DNA of 64,000 nucleotides from Hydractinia symbiolongicarpus (GCF_029227915.1 NC_079888.1:9469001-9533000); one strand, 5' to 3'. Counted from the first letter of the stretch, positions 1-14,400 are shown. Translations and numbers: made by a program. Notes: generated by a model not told the origin, from the sequence alone.

Positions 1-683
1 CTGGATTGTGTCGTGTGCCTAGTTTTTGCTAAAAGACAAAACAACTAATAATACTTGACAAAGGTTAAAGAATTCGTATAAATACCTTTAAATGAAAAAA
101 ATTATGGCGGCTGAGAAACTCTAGTTTATTAAAAATAGCTAGCTACTGTAGAGTCTCTAATAATTTGAGGACTTTTTAATTCTTCAAATTATCTACTGAT
201 TATAATCTGTAGCATTTTTTAGTCAAAAAGTGGCGAAAAAAGTTTTTGAGATCCATAGCGTAAGGTAATATTTTGTCTGAATTCTTGGGAGATGGAATTT
301 TCTAGACGATATGGTATCAACAAAATTGATAAATAATAGATACATGTAGGAAGTCGCAACAATTTTTTAAATCTGTTTTTCACTGGAATGTTAATATAAC
401 ATATGTCACGAGGAAGAAAATTATCTTACGTATAATTATAGACTGCTGTTCTCGTGCAGATACGTCACTATCTTTATTTCCACGATTTTGTCGTGGACAG
501 TAGCGATATGAATGACGCAAAAAGATACTTAATCCAATAAATCTTTTATACATTATTTATTTTCTTTTAATTTATACATTCTTCTATTTCTCAGAACGTC
601 CAGAAGATCATAAAAATTATACAAGAAGCTTCTGCTACAAAAAAGAGCAAAGAATCTTGTAAAAAGACGAAAACAAATTTCAG
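1..683. other. Gene-free left flank
   Basis: No coding region could be supported here. The stretch is AT-rich and holds a short hairpin (ccacga...tcgtgg) near 480-496. Its last bases (tttcag, directly before the ATG at 684) look like a splice acceptor, so a 5' UTR intron or a trans-splice site may lie here. Confidence 0.4.
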
Positions 684-2685
684 ATGTTTAGCTATGGAGT
701 AGCCATGTTGTTTGTTGTTGTTTTCTTCGAAACGACCTACAATGTGGCATGTTTAGCTCATTTGGGAAATGGATCAGTTAAAGGCGGGAAAACGCCTGTG
801 GTAAGTCAGTATTTATTTTTTAGTATGATATTTTTATTCATATGTATAAAACTTATACAAATTCTAAAAAATGTTTTTTTCATTCATTGAGGAATAACCG
901 CATCGGTAAAGGGAAAATATTTTTCCGTCCTGAGTATTTAACGAAATGTTTTTAACGAAAGGTTTTTAAGTCAGCGCTTTGTCGCTGAAATTTTTTACGG
1001 CAAATGAAAGTTTAACACGGAATTGTGGATTTATCCTTAGTTGATGGAATTCAAGAATAGTTATAGATGAGAAATGCTCATGTCAAAGACATAAAAACAG
1101 CACTAGCATGTGATTGGTTATAAATTTTTGACCAGTGAAATCATCAGAATATTTTGGGAAAATTGACAAAATTTTCTGAGAATAGAAAGAAATTATTAGA
1201 CGTTTAACAAAAATTGTTAAGGTTTGACTACAACTAAATTACAATCCCGGGCATAGTTATTTCAAACGGCGGGTTTTTGCAACCTTGTTTCCAGGGCATT
1301 TTTACTTGTTGATAGCTAAAGTTGTTGGCCACTCCGTAAAAACGGCTCAGGGTCCAAAAGACCCTGGGGGCGAGCTTGGGATTTTTTGTTATTTATCGAC
1401 ATGGCGAAACTGATCACCTTCTTAAAACTTTTCGCTTGTGCAGATGTGTAACCCGTGTAAACAGCGTTAAAAATGCGCTATTGAATTTTTATTTCATGTC
1501 CGTATTAGCAAACTATCAAAGCAACGACTACTACGGTCCGAAAATTCGGGAAAATTTAGCATGCTGACGTCGAGAGAAAAATAATTATGGATTTATATTT
1601 TGAAACTAGCTAAATTACCTCAGATTCGGATGCCTAAAGGCAAGTTTTTGCTTGTCTGTTTTTCCACAGAAAGTGATCACATGAGCATGCGCGCTTTGAT
1701 TTTTTCTTGTCTTAAGGGAAAGATTTTTGTTCATTTTATTCCTGGGAGACAGTTAAACCGAGGGCCAGGAAAACAACGAGCCAAGCAAGTTATTACATTT
1801 TTGCAAAAATAGCGTTTTGGTGCTGATGCTGCATATTCAAACTACTCCCAAAAACATCCAGTTTAGGATGGCGTCACTTTTGTCAGTCCGTTTGTTATCA
1901 TAGTGTATGTCTTTTATAAAAGCAGTGCTTATAATTGCTTGTGAGACGAATTCGAAATTCTACCCTCTCCACTTCCAGAATTGTAGTAACATTTGGAAGA
2001 TTTTGAGGGGAGATAGCAAATTTCTCTTCTACACGTATATTACGTCTTTTGGCTTTAGTCTAAATTAGTCTGTGCTAACCGACCAAAAATAGCAAATTCC
2101 TCTTCTTTTACACAAAAAAAAAAAATATTTCGAACGATATTAGGTCTTTTTGCTATAGTCTAAATTAGTCTGTGCTAATCGAACAATAATTTTATTTTAA
2201 ATCCAACATTTTCATTTTAGAAAGAAAAAGCCAGCGGATTCTGCCAACGCCATCCAAAACAATGTGAGATTATAAAACGACGCTTTAAACTGCGTGACGA
2301 ACAATCTTCTCGCAGTAGCTACCTCACAAGTCAATTAAATCAATTTCAAGCAGATGAATATCACCCCGCACTTGATTATCAAAAACGTTATAATGGTTTT
2401 TCTAACAGTGGAAACAAATTTAAAATCAGTCAGTTAAAGAATAACAATAGAAATATTTTAAAAGAAGTATTCACTCCTAGATTGGACAGAAAATATGCGA
2501 TATTAAAAAGAATTCGTGATATTATGAATGATGATGTTATATTCCCGAGTACCGACGACAAACGAAGTAACACCGAAAACAGACGGAAAGTACTCGCGTT
2601 ATTAATAACCGTATTTAGAAATAACGACTATTCACATTCAAAGCAAACTGTGGACAAATTATTAAAAGATTTCAAATTTGCCTAA
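684..2685 (+). CDS. Small secreted prohormone-like protein, function unknown (two exons)
   Basis: Exon 1 is 684-800 with donor gtaagt at 801. Exon 2 is 2221-2685, preceded by acceptor ttcattttag. The join is phase 0 and gives 193 residues. The first 25 or so residues form a signal peptide (hydrophobic run AMLFVVVFF), so the product is probably secreted. Downstream there is no further membrane segment. Residues 40-60 carry two cysteines six residues apart (FCQRHPKQC), followed by a KRR basic site. The rest is polar and lysine/asparagine-rich, with a helical-looking C-terminus. The layout (signal peptide, short cysteine loop, basic residues) resembles a peptide-hormone precursor, but no known family is recognised. 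The ATG directly follows a tttcag acceptor-like site. The two-exon model rests on splice signals and an open frame only; extra upstream non-coding exons are possible. Confidence 0.6.
1281..1376 (+). repeat. Dispersed short element, CCAGGG-ended family, copy 1
   Basis: About 95 bp inside the intron of the secreted-protein gene. It runs from ccttgtttccagggcattttt through gttgttggccactccgtaa and acggctcaggg to agaccctgggggcgag. The same core occurs inverted at 20354-20460. Ends are imperfect inverted repeats built on CCAGGG/CCCTGG, as in a small non-autonomous DNA element. Superfamily not determined. Confidence 0.65.
2014..2190 (+). repeat. Direct duplication in intron
   Basis: Two diverged copies of a unit beginning agcaaatt(t/c)ctcttct and ending ctaaattagtctgtgctaa, starting at 2014 and 2091. 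The second copy carries an A-rich insertion near 2118. Both lie just before exon 2 of the secreted-protein gene. Confidence 0.6.
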
Positions 2686-4713
2686 TTCAATTTTAGTTCT
2701 GTTATAAAAATTATAAAAATTGTATTTATTTATTTATACTGATTTAGAATTTAGATAATTATGTTTTCTAGATTATCATTTATCTTTCCACCAAACGCTA
2801 AAGCAAGAGAATTACTGGAAAGACAGAAGTTTAAATAGTTTTTTGTTTTCATTTTTTTTTTCGCTTTGTGCAAGTTTCATAACAGTTTTCAATACTTCAA
2901 AAATCAAGTTAAACAGCCGTTGAGGCTCAACGAGTTCTCAAACAAATTTGTCCAAAATACCACCATTTGCTTAAAATTCAATTTTGTTAGTGGGAATGTG
3001 TAACATTCTGTTTTTGACAGCCAAATTAAAGTTATTTAACATATTTTTGGTTTTTACACAATACGCATAAAAAACGCCCAAAAATTGGCCAAAAAGAGTA
3101 ACGAGAATATATTGATGCATCTAAGATTATCCCCCGCCGAGAATCAGTGATGCTGCGTAATAAGGTAGTCAATGTAGATGGCGTGAGTGGCACCTTCGTT
3201 ACTCAGTGTACGCGAAAACATTGAAGGTCAATCAAATAAAATAAACATAGTTGCACAAAATATGTAACTAAAGCTATGACTTTAATAATTTTGAACTTAA
3301 ACGATGTGTAACATATATACTCTTAAGTAAGTCAAAAAAGTTGAAATGACTGAAAAATATTGATTTTCCATTTAGGAGACATCTTTAATTAGGAGACAAA
3401 GCTGAACGATGATGTCTGCTAGTTAAGGATTTCTTCTTAGTTCGGAAAGAAATTTGGATTTATTGCATGCTTCGAAAAGTGTACTTTAGGGGCACAAACT
3501 TTCGCGGGCAGAAAATTTTGCGGATTTTACGATTTTTCGTTGTTTTTGCACAACTTTGTGCGCAAAGTATTCAAAATCCTGAAATTCGGAAGTATTTTTC
3601 CGCGAATCTACGTAAGAACGCAAAGTTTTTTAAGATAAAAAAATCCTTTTTCTATACAGTTAGCGTTTGGAGTATCTGCCTGAATAAGCAATGATCACAC
3701 TGCCTGAAAAAAGATTTACCACTGGGTGTTTCCATGATTCATTTATCCCTAAAATTAAAAACCGTAAAAAATCAATAGAGAAATAGAGCACTGAAGAGAA
3801 AATATATTTAGTCAATCAATTACAACTACATTTTCTTTTGTTGTCCTTGTACGCAATTACGATTTCGCGGCAACATATCTGGCACATCTAAGCAACACGG
3901 TTCAAGTAATATTTTGTGGCCACTGTCCCCACACTTTCTTTTATTGTTTTGATCACAAAACCACCAAACATATTCCATGATTCGAACAAACAAACGAGTT
4001 ATTTATTTTCTAACGGCTGCGAACGGATATGCTAAACGTTTTATGAAGAACGAGTGGTATTCACAGCAAGTGAAGCATAAAGTTGACGATAAAATTGAAT
4101 GAAGTCAATGTAAGATTAAGGTTAACAACTCTTCAACTGCTTCAAGCGTTCTGGATTCTAGAATCCTATAACCACATGACTAGTAAGGTAGATATTGAAA
4201 TCATGGAGAGTGGTTAGTAAGCAACCGAGATAACAGATGCGTCCAGATTAGGTTTGGGCCAGCTATCTTCAATTGTTCTATTCTATTCCATTGATCTTAT
4301 GAATTTATCTATTCCAGATAGCATTTAAAATGAAAATTTGTGAGGTGTGTAAGGAATACAACGGGAAGCCTTTTTATGCAACGAAAACTTCAACAGCGAC
4401 GAGGAGTCGGAGTGAGAAAACGCGGAAGATGATGGAAAGAACGCTTTTGATTTTCTCAAACAAAAAACTGCGCTTGAAAATAAAGTAAATTATGGTATTT
4501 TTCGATATACTCGTTGTCATTTTAACCTCAACTTCCTGCTCTGTCTCCTTCGAAGAATGCTATTTATCCACAAGTGTGAGTGTTAAAAGAAGACAAAGAG
4601 CAGATCAGCTTGTTTAATATTTTGTACCTCAACGAGAGACAAAACAAAATATGCATTGCTCAACGTTTTTTTCTTTTTCTTTTTTAAAAATATTATACAG
4701 AACCTTAAATATA
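2686..4713. other. Gene-free stretch
   Basis: No gene is supported. It holds a TTTCGCG-rich dispersed repeat at about 3475-3640. A short open stretch at 4330-4491 has a CxxC pair near its start but no recognisable family, and looks like a decayed transposon fragment. Confidence 0.4.
3475..3640 (+). repeat. TTTCGCG-rich dispersed repeat
   Basis: Contains actttcgcgggcagaaaatttt, ttgcggattttacg and tttttccgcgaatc. The same vocabulary (gggcagaaattttcgcgag, ttcgcgaa) recurs near 22075-22120, 22670-22790, 50145-50215, 50635-50760, 57225-57330 and 60430-60560, which marks a dispersed family. Exact ends are not clear. Confidence 0.5.
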
Positions 4714-4913
4714 AACAGTCTGCGCTCGACAAGTAGAACCACGCATAAGCGGAACTTTTACTAAGTGAAACCGTTTTCCCCAGTCCCTTGATTTCCCTTA
4801 TCAAACTCTCTTAATTTCTTCGGATAATTGGAACACCGGATAAGTGGAGCATTGGATAAGTGGAACCATTTTACCCAGTCACATATGTTTCCACTTAACG
4901 AGCGCAGACTGTT
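4714..4913. mobile_element. 200-bp MITE with 27-bp terminal inverted repeats (Tigger/pogo-like)
   Basis: The left end AACAGTCTGCGCTCG is matched by the inverted right end CGAGCGCAGACTGTT. The inverted match continues inward for about 27 bp with four mismatches (aagt(a/g)gaa). Both ends are flanked by TA (4712-4713 and 4914-4915), the expected 2-bp target duplication of Tc1/mariner/pogo elements. The repeated 'aagtggaac' motif inside is typical of Tigger-type ends. There is no coding capacity. Confidence 0.75.
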
Positions 4914-5465
4914 TATAACCTTATATATATATATTATTTGTGGATAAATATTTTTATTCTCAGATTTTACAGTAAAAAAAGTTGTATGTAAATAAATAAA
5001 AAATGAAATAACAAAAAAATTAAATATACAATAAGCATCAAGCTGTGATAATATTTACGATAAAAAATCTTTAAATGGTCTCCTCATATAAATTCTAGTT
5101 TTAAACTAGTTTCGTATAAAAAATAACATTATAAAGTAAAACAGCTCATCCAGTTAAAAAAAGAATATAAGAAAAGTTTTGAGTACCATAAGTACATTAG
5201 TCCGAAATGCAGGAGGGAGAAGGGTGTGTGGTGGAGTTGGGGGCGAGGTGGTAATATAATTAATTTTGGTAGGAATTTCAAAGCATGCCCAAAAGTTACC
5301 TTAGACCATCTAAGATAAAGAAACAATTGTTACATTGGTACTTTTACTTTATCATATTTCGAAAATGGTATGGTCTTCCATTTACGATTCGCCTCAGATC
5401 CTTAAACTGAAGTCGGCCTTTACATTGGTTCTCATAAGTTCGAAAACTGCTACGATGAAAAAAAT

Positions 5466-8400
5466 CTACTTCGCTTTTCTAATAAAGCGAACTAAGTACG
5501 CGCTTATAGCGAAGTAGACGCAAGTGATTAGAAATAGTATTATATATCCCAATCCCCAGCGACAGCTCACGTGATTAAAACCATCCAATACAATTCCGCC
5601 TATTGGAGTAGCGATTGCCTGCGGTAAGACAAGTGCCTAAAGAATTAAAAATACACTGTAAAATCTTATTTGATTCGAAGGGATTTTACCGGTTTTTTTT
5701 AATAAAGTCTTTTTTTGCTAAATTGCGTAATTATAATACTGACTTTCTCTGACTGACGTTCTATAACACAAAACTACCCCTCAAATTATAATCCGTATAA
5801 TTTACACTTGGAATTTAAGACACATTTCTTTTTCTGATTTCCGTTGACTATTAGCTGCAGAAAAAATAATTTTAACACTTATTTACTAAAAAACCTCGCC
5901 CATTATAGGTAGCTACTTTTATACTGATAAAAACAGACCACAAGTTGTCAAGTAGTGTCCATCAATTCGCATGTGATAATTGCAATATTAGTATAAACGG
6001 TCAGGATGGTCAAAATTTTTTCTAATAATCATACCGAAATACCGGGCTTACGGAAAAATATTTTAATTATCCTTTTTAATTGTTTATCTGCACATAATCC
6101 TCAAGCCACACAAGGATCTCCTAAACACTAGGAAGTAATTTGTTTTGTACAAGAAATAAAATTTACCTGGTGCCATACAGCCAAATCTTTTGCCTTATCT
6201 TTCTCATCCGGTAAGACATCCATAACAAGTGCAAAATCCACCGCGGAATACGCGCCAAAACCAATACCTAGATATGTAACAGTGTTTGTTAGAGGGTTAA
6301 ATTCTTTTGACTGCAACAAAGTGTTTGATAGGGGGTTGGCAACCTGTGTTTGTCAAGAGGTAAATACCTAGGACCGAAATAAACAGTCCTTGTCAGGGGT
6401 AAATACCTAGGACTGAAACAAAAAGTGTTTGTCGGGGGGTAAAAAACCTAGAACTGAAATAAATAACATAAACAAGTCAGGGGGTAAAAATAATGAATGA
6501 ACAGTGTTTGACGGGGGTAACCATCAAGACTTAAACAAAAGATGTTTATCAAGGGTTAAATACCTAGGACTGAAACAAACAGTGTTTGTCACAAGTTAAA
6601 TAACTAGGAATGCAAGAAAAGGTGTTTGTCAAGGGGCTAAATACCCAGGAATAAAAAAGGTCCTTAAATCACATAGTAAAATTGACTTCTTGCACCACAT
6701 TTTTCCTCTAAGAATGGGTAAAGCTTTTAGGCGTTTTCACGTCCTTTTCATGATAATTAATATACCTACCAAATGTTAATGAAACTGGAATAACTGCATA
6801 AAATGCATATTTTCCCTGTAAACCAGACAAAATGAGCGAACATACAGCCATCAGCAAAGCTAAGAAAATATATGAAGATATATAAAAATACAAATAATAC
6901 AAAATACAAAAAAACAGATGAATTTAAAGACAAATCAAGAATTAGAAGTAAAATCAAAAGTAGTCAATTGAAAAGGACTTCTCAGCATATCGTTTTTGGA
7001 ACGTATAAGAGTTCAAGTATAAACATCTTGAGTTCACAAATTATTGTGTCATTTTTACGAGGTGTTTACGAAATATGCGAAGAAAACGGGAAAAAAATAA
7101 ACGAAAAATCTGTTTGTTTTTCCAAAAGTTTTGCGAAGCTGTTTTTAGCAAAGAAGACATTAGCAAAAATTAATCAGCTTAAGGCAATTTATATTTCAGA
7201 TGCCACAGGAAAAGTTAAAGACTTACTGCTACCATTTTATTTCTTGTTAAAAATGCATATTTGTTTGAAATATCAATAACAGATTGCACGAACCTGATCC
7301 AATAACCAGTGGTTTTCTTTTTCGCAGTTTGTCGGATAGAAAACCACCAACAACAGAACTAGAAGAAAGAGAAAAAGATACAGTTTAAATAATGGGGGTG
7401 GCAACCGGACTATCAACTACAGGCTGTTCTAAATCTTTATCGCATTTCAAGTTGTTATGTTTTGGCCTTGCGTTTTCAGCTTAATTGTAGTACCGGCCAG
7501 AACGCCATTTATGGCAACACCATTTTTCCCTATGACAATCAGAATATGTAAAAATCAGAGCAATATCACATCTCACTGAAAAACCAGTTATATGATACTA
7601 CGGAGATGTCAGTTATATGATACTACAGAGATGTCAGTTATATGATACTACGGAGATGTCAGTTATATGATACTACGGAGATGTCAGTTAAATGATACTA
7701 CAGAGATGTCAGTAATATGATACTACGGAGATGCAGCTTTATTATACTACGGAGATGTCAGTTATATGATACTACGCAGATGTCAGTTATATGATACTAC
7801 GGAGATGCAGCTTTATTATACTACGCAGATGTCAGTTATATGACACTACGGCGATGTCAGTTATATGATACTACAGAGTTGTCAGCTATATGATACTACA
7901 GAGATGTCAGTTATATGATACTACAGAGTTGTCAGCTATATGATACTACAGAGATGTCAGTTATATGATACTACGGAGATGCAGCTTTAACATACTACGG
8001 AGATGTCAGTTATATGGCACTACGGAGATGTCAGTTGTATGATACTACAGAGATGTCAGCTATATGATACTACAGAGATGTCAGTTATATGAGACTACGG
8101 CGATGTAAGTTATATGATACTACAGAGATGTCAGCTATATGATACTACAGAGATGTCAGTTATATGATACTACGGAGATGCAGCTTTATTATACTACGGA
8201 GATGTCAGTTATATGAGACTACGGCGATGTAAGTTATATGATACTACAGAGTTGTCAGCTATATCATACTACGGAGATGGTAGCCTTACTTTTTAAATTA
8301 AAAAATAATTAAGTCTTTGTATGATAAAAGATTTTTGGATATTTACTTTTTTTGGACATAGAATGCAAAGAAAAAAATATTTAACATGAGTAGTGTTAAT

Positions 8401-11400
8401 GTTCGGCATTATAAACCACCATTCAATTTATTGTGGGTTTTTAAAGGACGTCATTATGTCGTCTCTAAATACTTAAACACACATGCTATAAAACACGTGA
8501 CACATGCAATATTTCGTTATAAAGATTTTGCATTATTATTTTTTCACTGGATACTTAATACTTGACAAAAAGAGTGACAGCTATTTAGCTACATCTCCTG
8601 TCTTCAGATTTGTTGTCCACTGTGTCCGTTTACCACTACTACCAACTAGCTGGTCACGCTAAGGAAAAGTCAAGAAAACATTATAGAGATACTACAGTTG
8701 TGGACAAAATGTAATGAAACACCCTGAAAAAATATTAATAGTCAATATTGATGATACTAGACCGTTATCCTTCCCCCCACTTTCCTCCATGCCAATGTTA
8801 ATTTCATGCAGTGCAAACTATTTCACCCAAACCAGCATCTTACTGGCATCCTGAGACAGCATTAACGTGCGAGAAACGGGGAATTTTGGTAGGCTTTTTA
8901 CCGCGATTGTAGCCGTAAATCTTTACTACAGATGCAACAATACAGCTTCTAGCCAGAACATATTCTCAATATGGCGTGCCAAAGAAGAAAGTATGTCGCT
9001 GAGCTTTGGCCCGCGGGGAGCAATCCAATTTAAATAATTCAGCCTGAATTCATTCAATTAACTGGAATAATCCTAAAATCGCAATGTGTCAAGCATTCCA
9101 TTATTATGGCCACTATAACATTTCTGACGTTGCGCAGGGCTAATAAAGCGACGGACCACGGGCTCAACCGACGGATAAATTCGCGACGTTATGACGTTAC
9201 GCCGTTACGACAGATTTCAGATGTAATCTTAAATCTTAAAAAAAGAAAAAGAAAATGAATGGTGCGTGGAGGCGGTAAACTTGTGTGAAAGATCATTTGG
9301 AAAAGTTGTAGGAAAAATTACACGACAATAAATAGAGGTGGCGTAAACTTGGTGGTATACAATTTTTATCACCTCATCTATCCATGTGGCTGTTTCAAGG
9401 TTAACATGTAATATATGTAAACAAAACTTTAACAGTAAAATCAACTTTTGCTTTTGCATTTCATATATTCCTTATCCGTTAATATTTTGTCTTAATGGAC
9501 AAACTTTAGTATGCAACTTTTATCGTGTTAATTTAATTCTTAGCATTTAGTTAACTAAGATTATTCATGCATGTTGGCCACCCATTTCCAATACTTTCTC
9601 ATAACGACATGATTCTGCAAAAATAAAAAATTTTAATGAGAAAAAAAAGTAAACAAGCTTGGTGACAAAAAAATTAAAAAAAGAGAGAAAATTCAAATCC
9701 AAAAAAGTCGATGCCGTAGATACCACTTCCAACGCCATCTACAGTAAATATTCGAATATCATTTACTGTAATTGATTTATAATTAGCGCGTTGATGAAAA
9801 AAAGGAAGTGAATAAAAATAACTTCATAAATTTTGAGATATACTTACAACACAGCTGCAGAGAGAAGAAGTGGTAACAATATAACTGCAACAGCTTTTTC
9901 TGGTGACCAACAACCTGGTAATTCGACCATATCACCTAACCAATACTCTAAGAAACCCACTACAGTGGCGACTCCCTGTTGCATTAAAAATCTTGTGAAA
10001 AACACCCAACGAAAGTCATGCTCTGAAAATAGAAATAGTTTTACATTAGTCTTATTTTTATATTAAACATTATAATCTATTAAACATTATATTGAAGAGA
10101 AAAAGTCCAAAATGTAAATTACCTTTTAATGGCTCCCAATAAGCACAAAATATCGTCTTAATATCTAAAAATATAATCCATCCAGAGATAGGAATCGTCA
10201 CGAGCTAATCCTCCAGCACAAAAAAAATGTCAGAATTGTGTTTTCTGTGATTCTAACTACGTATATGATTGTTTGATAAATAGGATTCACAAAAACTTAA
10301 ATTTTTAAATCCATCAAGCGTTTAACAACTGTTCCTATTTTAAAGACAGAATTTTGAGAGTGTAATGTCACTTATTATGGCAAAACTAAACGTCACATCA
10401 GGAAGGATTGTTCTTTTCTATAACAGAAAAAATTAAACTTGGTTATTAGACTAATGCTGTTTCTGTTCACCGTTTTGCTTCTAGATCGAGCGTGAATGAC
10501 CTTTTCTGAATAGGCTGACGAAACCATTGCATTTGAGTTTTTTTAATGTTACTTATTTTTTCAATGATATTGTAATTTTTTACTTTTCTACATCAATATC
10601 AACATGAATAAAATATATTTACCAAGTGAGTTTTTTGGTGCATAAGTTCTTTTTTCTGGACAAGAGCAAACAGTTATCATCACGCAGCAAAAATAAAGAC
10701 CAGATATCATTGCATATGTTGGAACAACCCCAATTCTCTGAAAATTAAAAATAAAAAATGAAATCATGTAAAATTAAAGACGTAGCTTCCATTTACTACC
10801 ATCTTTTTTCACCGCTATTGATAAAAAAACACAGCATTATTAATATGGATGAAAAAACACCACGCCGTGTTAATTCTGCATTGGTAGTTAACTTACTGTA
10901 AAGAAGAAACCTATGATTGCTCCAGCCACATTACCACATAACGTCATAGCTCCCATAACACCGGAACTAAAACCTGAATAATAAAAAATAGAAGAATAAA
11001 ACGTAATCATGCTGTCATAGAGAAAACACTTGAAAAAAAAAGAGTTTGGAGCTGCTTTTCTAATATGGATGAAAAAAGCTAAGTAAACAACTACATTTCA
11101 AGAAATAAAAAAAACACATATCCACGACATATCTTTCCTCAGTAAAATTTCGCCAACACTCAGCTCGGCATGTTCACTTAACAACTAAATTTCACTTGGA
11201 AAAATATGTAATTTAAATCTGTTAATAAAAAATTAAAAAAAAGGAAATTCATTCTTTACCTCTTTGCGATGGCGGTGTTTGGTCTGCTATGAGACCATTA
11301 TATGGTACTGCCATCATAGCGTAACATGCCATAACACAAAGATAAAATACGAAGTACAACCCTAAAGTTAAAAGAGTTTATTCAGTACAAAAAATTACAA

Positions 11401-14400
11401 CTTAACAGTTGATATTATATGGCTTCTAGCCACACTGTTGTTGTCCTTTAGATTAGTTTTTTTAGAGTAGTTTTGTGGAGCCTTTTGACACACCTTACTT
11501 GGAAATGAATGATGTGCATTAAGTTTCCGCAGCAACACACCACAAGTTTACGTAGACATTTGTTTACCTAGACTACCAGTATTCGTTGGTTTGTCTGACA
11601 TCAATGCAAGAAGCACATTGGGATCTTCATACGTTCTATTGGGTTCTAAACTTTGTAACATTGTGATGTTGTTAGCGTAGTATGATGCACACCTCCTCAC
11701 TTCCAGATCAATGGAACACTAAATTTAAGTTTGGCAGTATTACAATAACAGCACTCAAGAAGTCACCAAAGTAAATTCATATTCCAGCTGCAAAATTCAC
11801 TTTTGCTGCTACTCCTCCTTCCATTTTGGAAAGCTAACCCAAATTTACAAGACTAGTAAGTGGCCTGTAAAAAATATCCACAGGTTCGCTCGTTCTTTCT
11901 TCTTGCGGTACCATTTTGTGTGACAGACAGACGTATACGGGTATTGTAATGTAGATTGTAAGCGTGTAGTTGAAAACGCTGTTTTTATATTTATGTAAAT
12001 CTTACACACTCAACTTATAAATGTTTACAGAAGAATTAGAATTAAATCTGCAGTTTGCTTTGACCACAGCTTTCCATCTCTTTGTTTATTTTTTTTCCCT
12101 AAATCCCAATCATCTAAGTGGAGACATGCCTTATCTTGCTCCTATTTACAGCCTTCGTGATTATAATCATTATTTTGTTATACGTATTTATTTATTTATA
12201 ATACACGAGTCACGAATCAAAGTATTTTTGCGAAAAACATTATTTAGGGTGAGTTCATTCTTATCAGAACAAAACAAAATAAAAAAGCAACTTACAGTAG
12301 CATTAGCTTTTACTCTAAAATAATTAAAAAAATATCTATACATATATAATCACAAATGCATTTTATGATGTACACATTTTCATTTATATTAATAACCAGT
12401 TACACATACGTATAATTATGTGTTATGATCACATCTTTTTAGTATGAAAATATAACATCTAAGTACCTTATGCTAAGGTAAAAATGTTATCTCCATTTAA
12501 AAACATTAGGGCAATTCAAAAAATAGGAGGCTGTACAATGAAATTAAAGCATATTAACTCACCTTTTACTTCCAGGAGCACTAAATGCCATACCAAATAG
12601 ACTTATTCTAAACAAGGATTTGAGATTGTAAATATTGTAAATCTCTTCGCCTTGCCAAAGAATAAACCTTATACCATAATTTTGTTTAAAAAGTGTCATT
12701 TTTCAATTTTATAACCAATATTCATAAAGAAATATAACATACACTAATAAGACGGTACCAGCAACCATCAATGGTCGTCTTTTACCATAAGGAGATGCAA
12801 AACGATCACTAAAATAAAAAAAATGCCAGACATTGGTAATTCAGATAGTGAACACTTAAACGTTGGATCAGTAAAATCAAAATCAGGTCACTCCCTCTCC
12901 AGGGCATATAGGTATTGTTACAAATTGGCGTCAAATATTGAGGAACTAGTTTTGAAATGTTGAAATGCTCTGCATAGAAGCAGATGGGGATATAGAATTG
13001 ACTTGTAGTTTCCTTGTATTGAGCTTGTATAGTTGATTAAAGATTGTCTAGAAAAGGAAGCAGTTATTATATCTATACACACACTATGGAATTTATGTTT
13101 ATAACAGTCATACCTTTTAATTCCAATCAATGGGCTGATAAAGAAAGTGACAACTAAAATAAAATCCATGTATGTTGTAGAATATATACCAATGTTATAC
13201 ACAAATACTAAGAAATGAATCAGAAGTGACTCGCAAATTGGAAAATGTATTTCATTTTATAATTTGTTAAATTGGTGATCATAACATTGAAAAATGTCAC
13301 AAATTTTATCCTTACTATTAAAAATTAATCTGACCTCAACATGCAAAAAATCCAACTTCATTCTTGAAATATTAAAAATAAGACAGGCGTCTAAAGAAAT
13401 AATATTGTGTATTAAAAGAAATACACAAGATCGTGCTCTACCTGCTCCTGCTGCTACCATGGCACCAAATATTTGACCTTTAATCTCTGAACCAACTAGA
13501 GATTGAACTTGACTTGGGACAACTAAAAGAAACAGAATACATAAAATCTCTATATAAAATTACCTATATTCTGTGCAAAATTATAATGGAATCACTATTT
13601 TGTGTTACGGATGCACAAAATAACAATGCCTGGAATATAAGTTAAGTAAAAATCTGAAAACTGTCGAACTGTTGAATTTTCCAGACTAGCAATCGTAATA
13701 CAACAATAACTGATCAGTCCAGGCAATAACACATTAACTTATGCAGGGTGAGCAACCTGAATAAATAGAGAACGCATATTTTATTACAAAATCTTTATCT
13801 ATTTTATCTTATCTTTTTTATCTATCTTGGTTTTGTTTTATTTATTTTAAGTAAGATGATATTTAACAAAATATATATAACTTGTTACCTTCTACGGACA
13901 GTATTAGATACATAACATTCATTCCAAACCATGATAAATTCAAGAAGAACACTCGTGTTTTGGACAACTGTGATATGTTACTGCTACATTCTGTGCCTTG
14001 TGTTTTCTGCATACTACAAAAAATGCAGGCAATATTACATCAAGGTATATGTCACTGACAAAAGTTACTAGAAATTAGTATCAAAGGATTATGATCCAGG
14101 GCATAAACCATAAAATCTGCTAGGGCTAACCGAAAAATATCAACTGTTATTAAACCTTTTTGTAGATGAATACACCTAAGCCGACAATGTGTAAATATAG
14201 AAAAAATTTGAAAATATAAAAAACAAAAAGTAAATTGAAATTCTTACTAAGCCTTCTCCTCATCCGTAACACCTAGACCTAAAAAACAAAAACAAAACTG
14301 TGTGAGTAAATTTGAAAGTCCAATTTAAAAAGTTTATGAACAAAATGCTTGACCATTTCTCAATCTCTATCATTAGTCTGGTGTATGGTAAATTAAAGTA

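Noticed and set aside
6872-7279. 135-codon open frame on the plus strand
   Set aside because: It overlaps an MFS exon edge antisense, is lysine- and asparagine-rich as expected from AT-rich intron DNA, and has no family match.
10165-10204. Alternative longer form of the MFS exon that ends at 10123
   Set aside because: Using the acceptor at 10205 gives an open stretch, but it cannot be joined to the previous exon without a stop; the acceptor at 10165 fits both phase and polypyrimidine tract.
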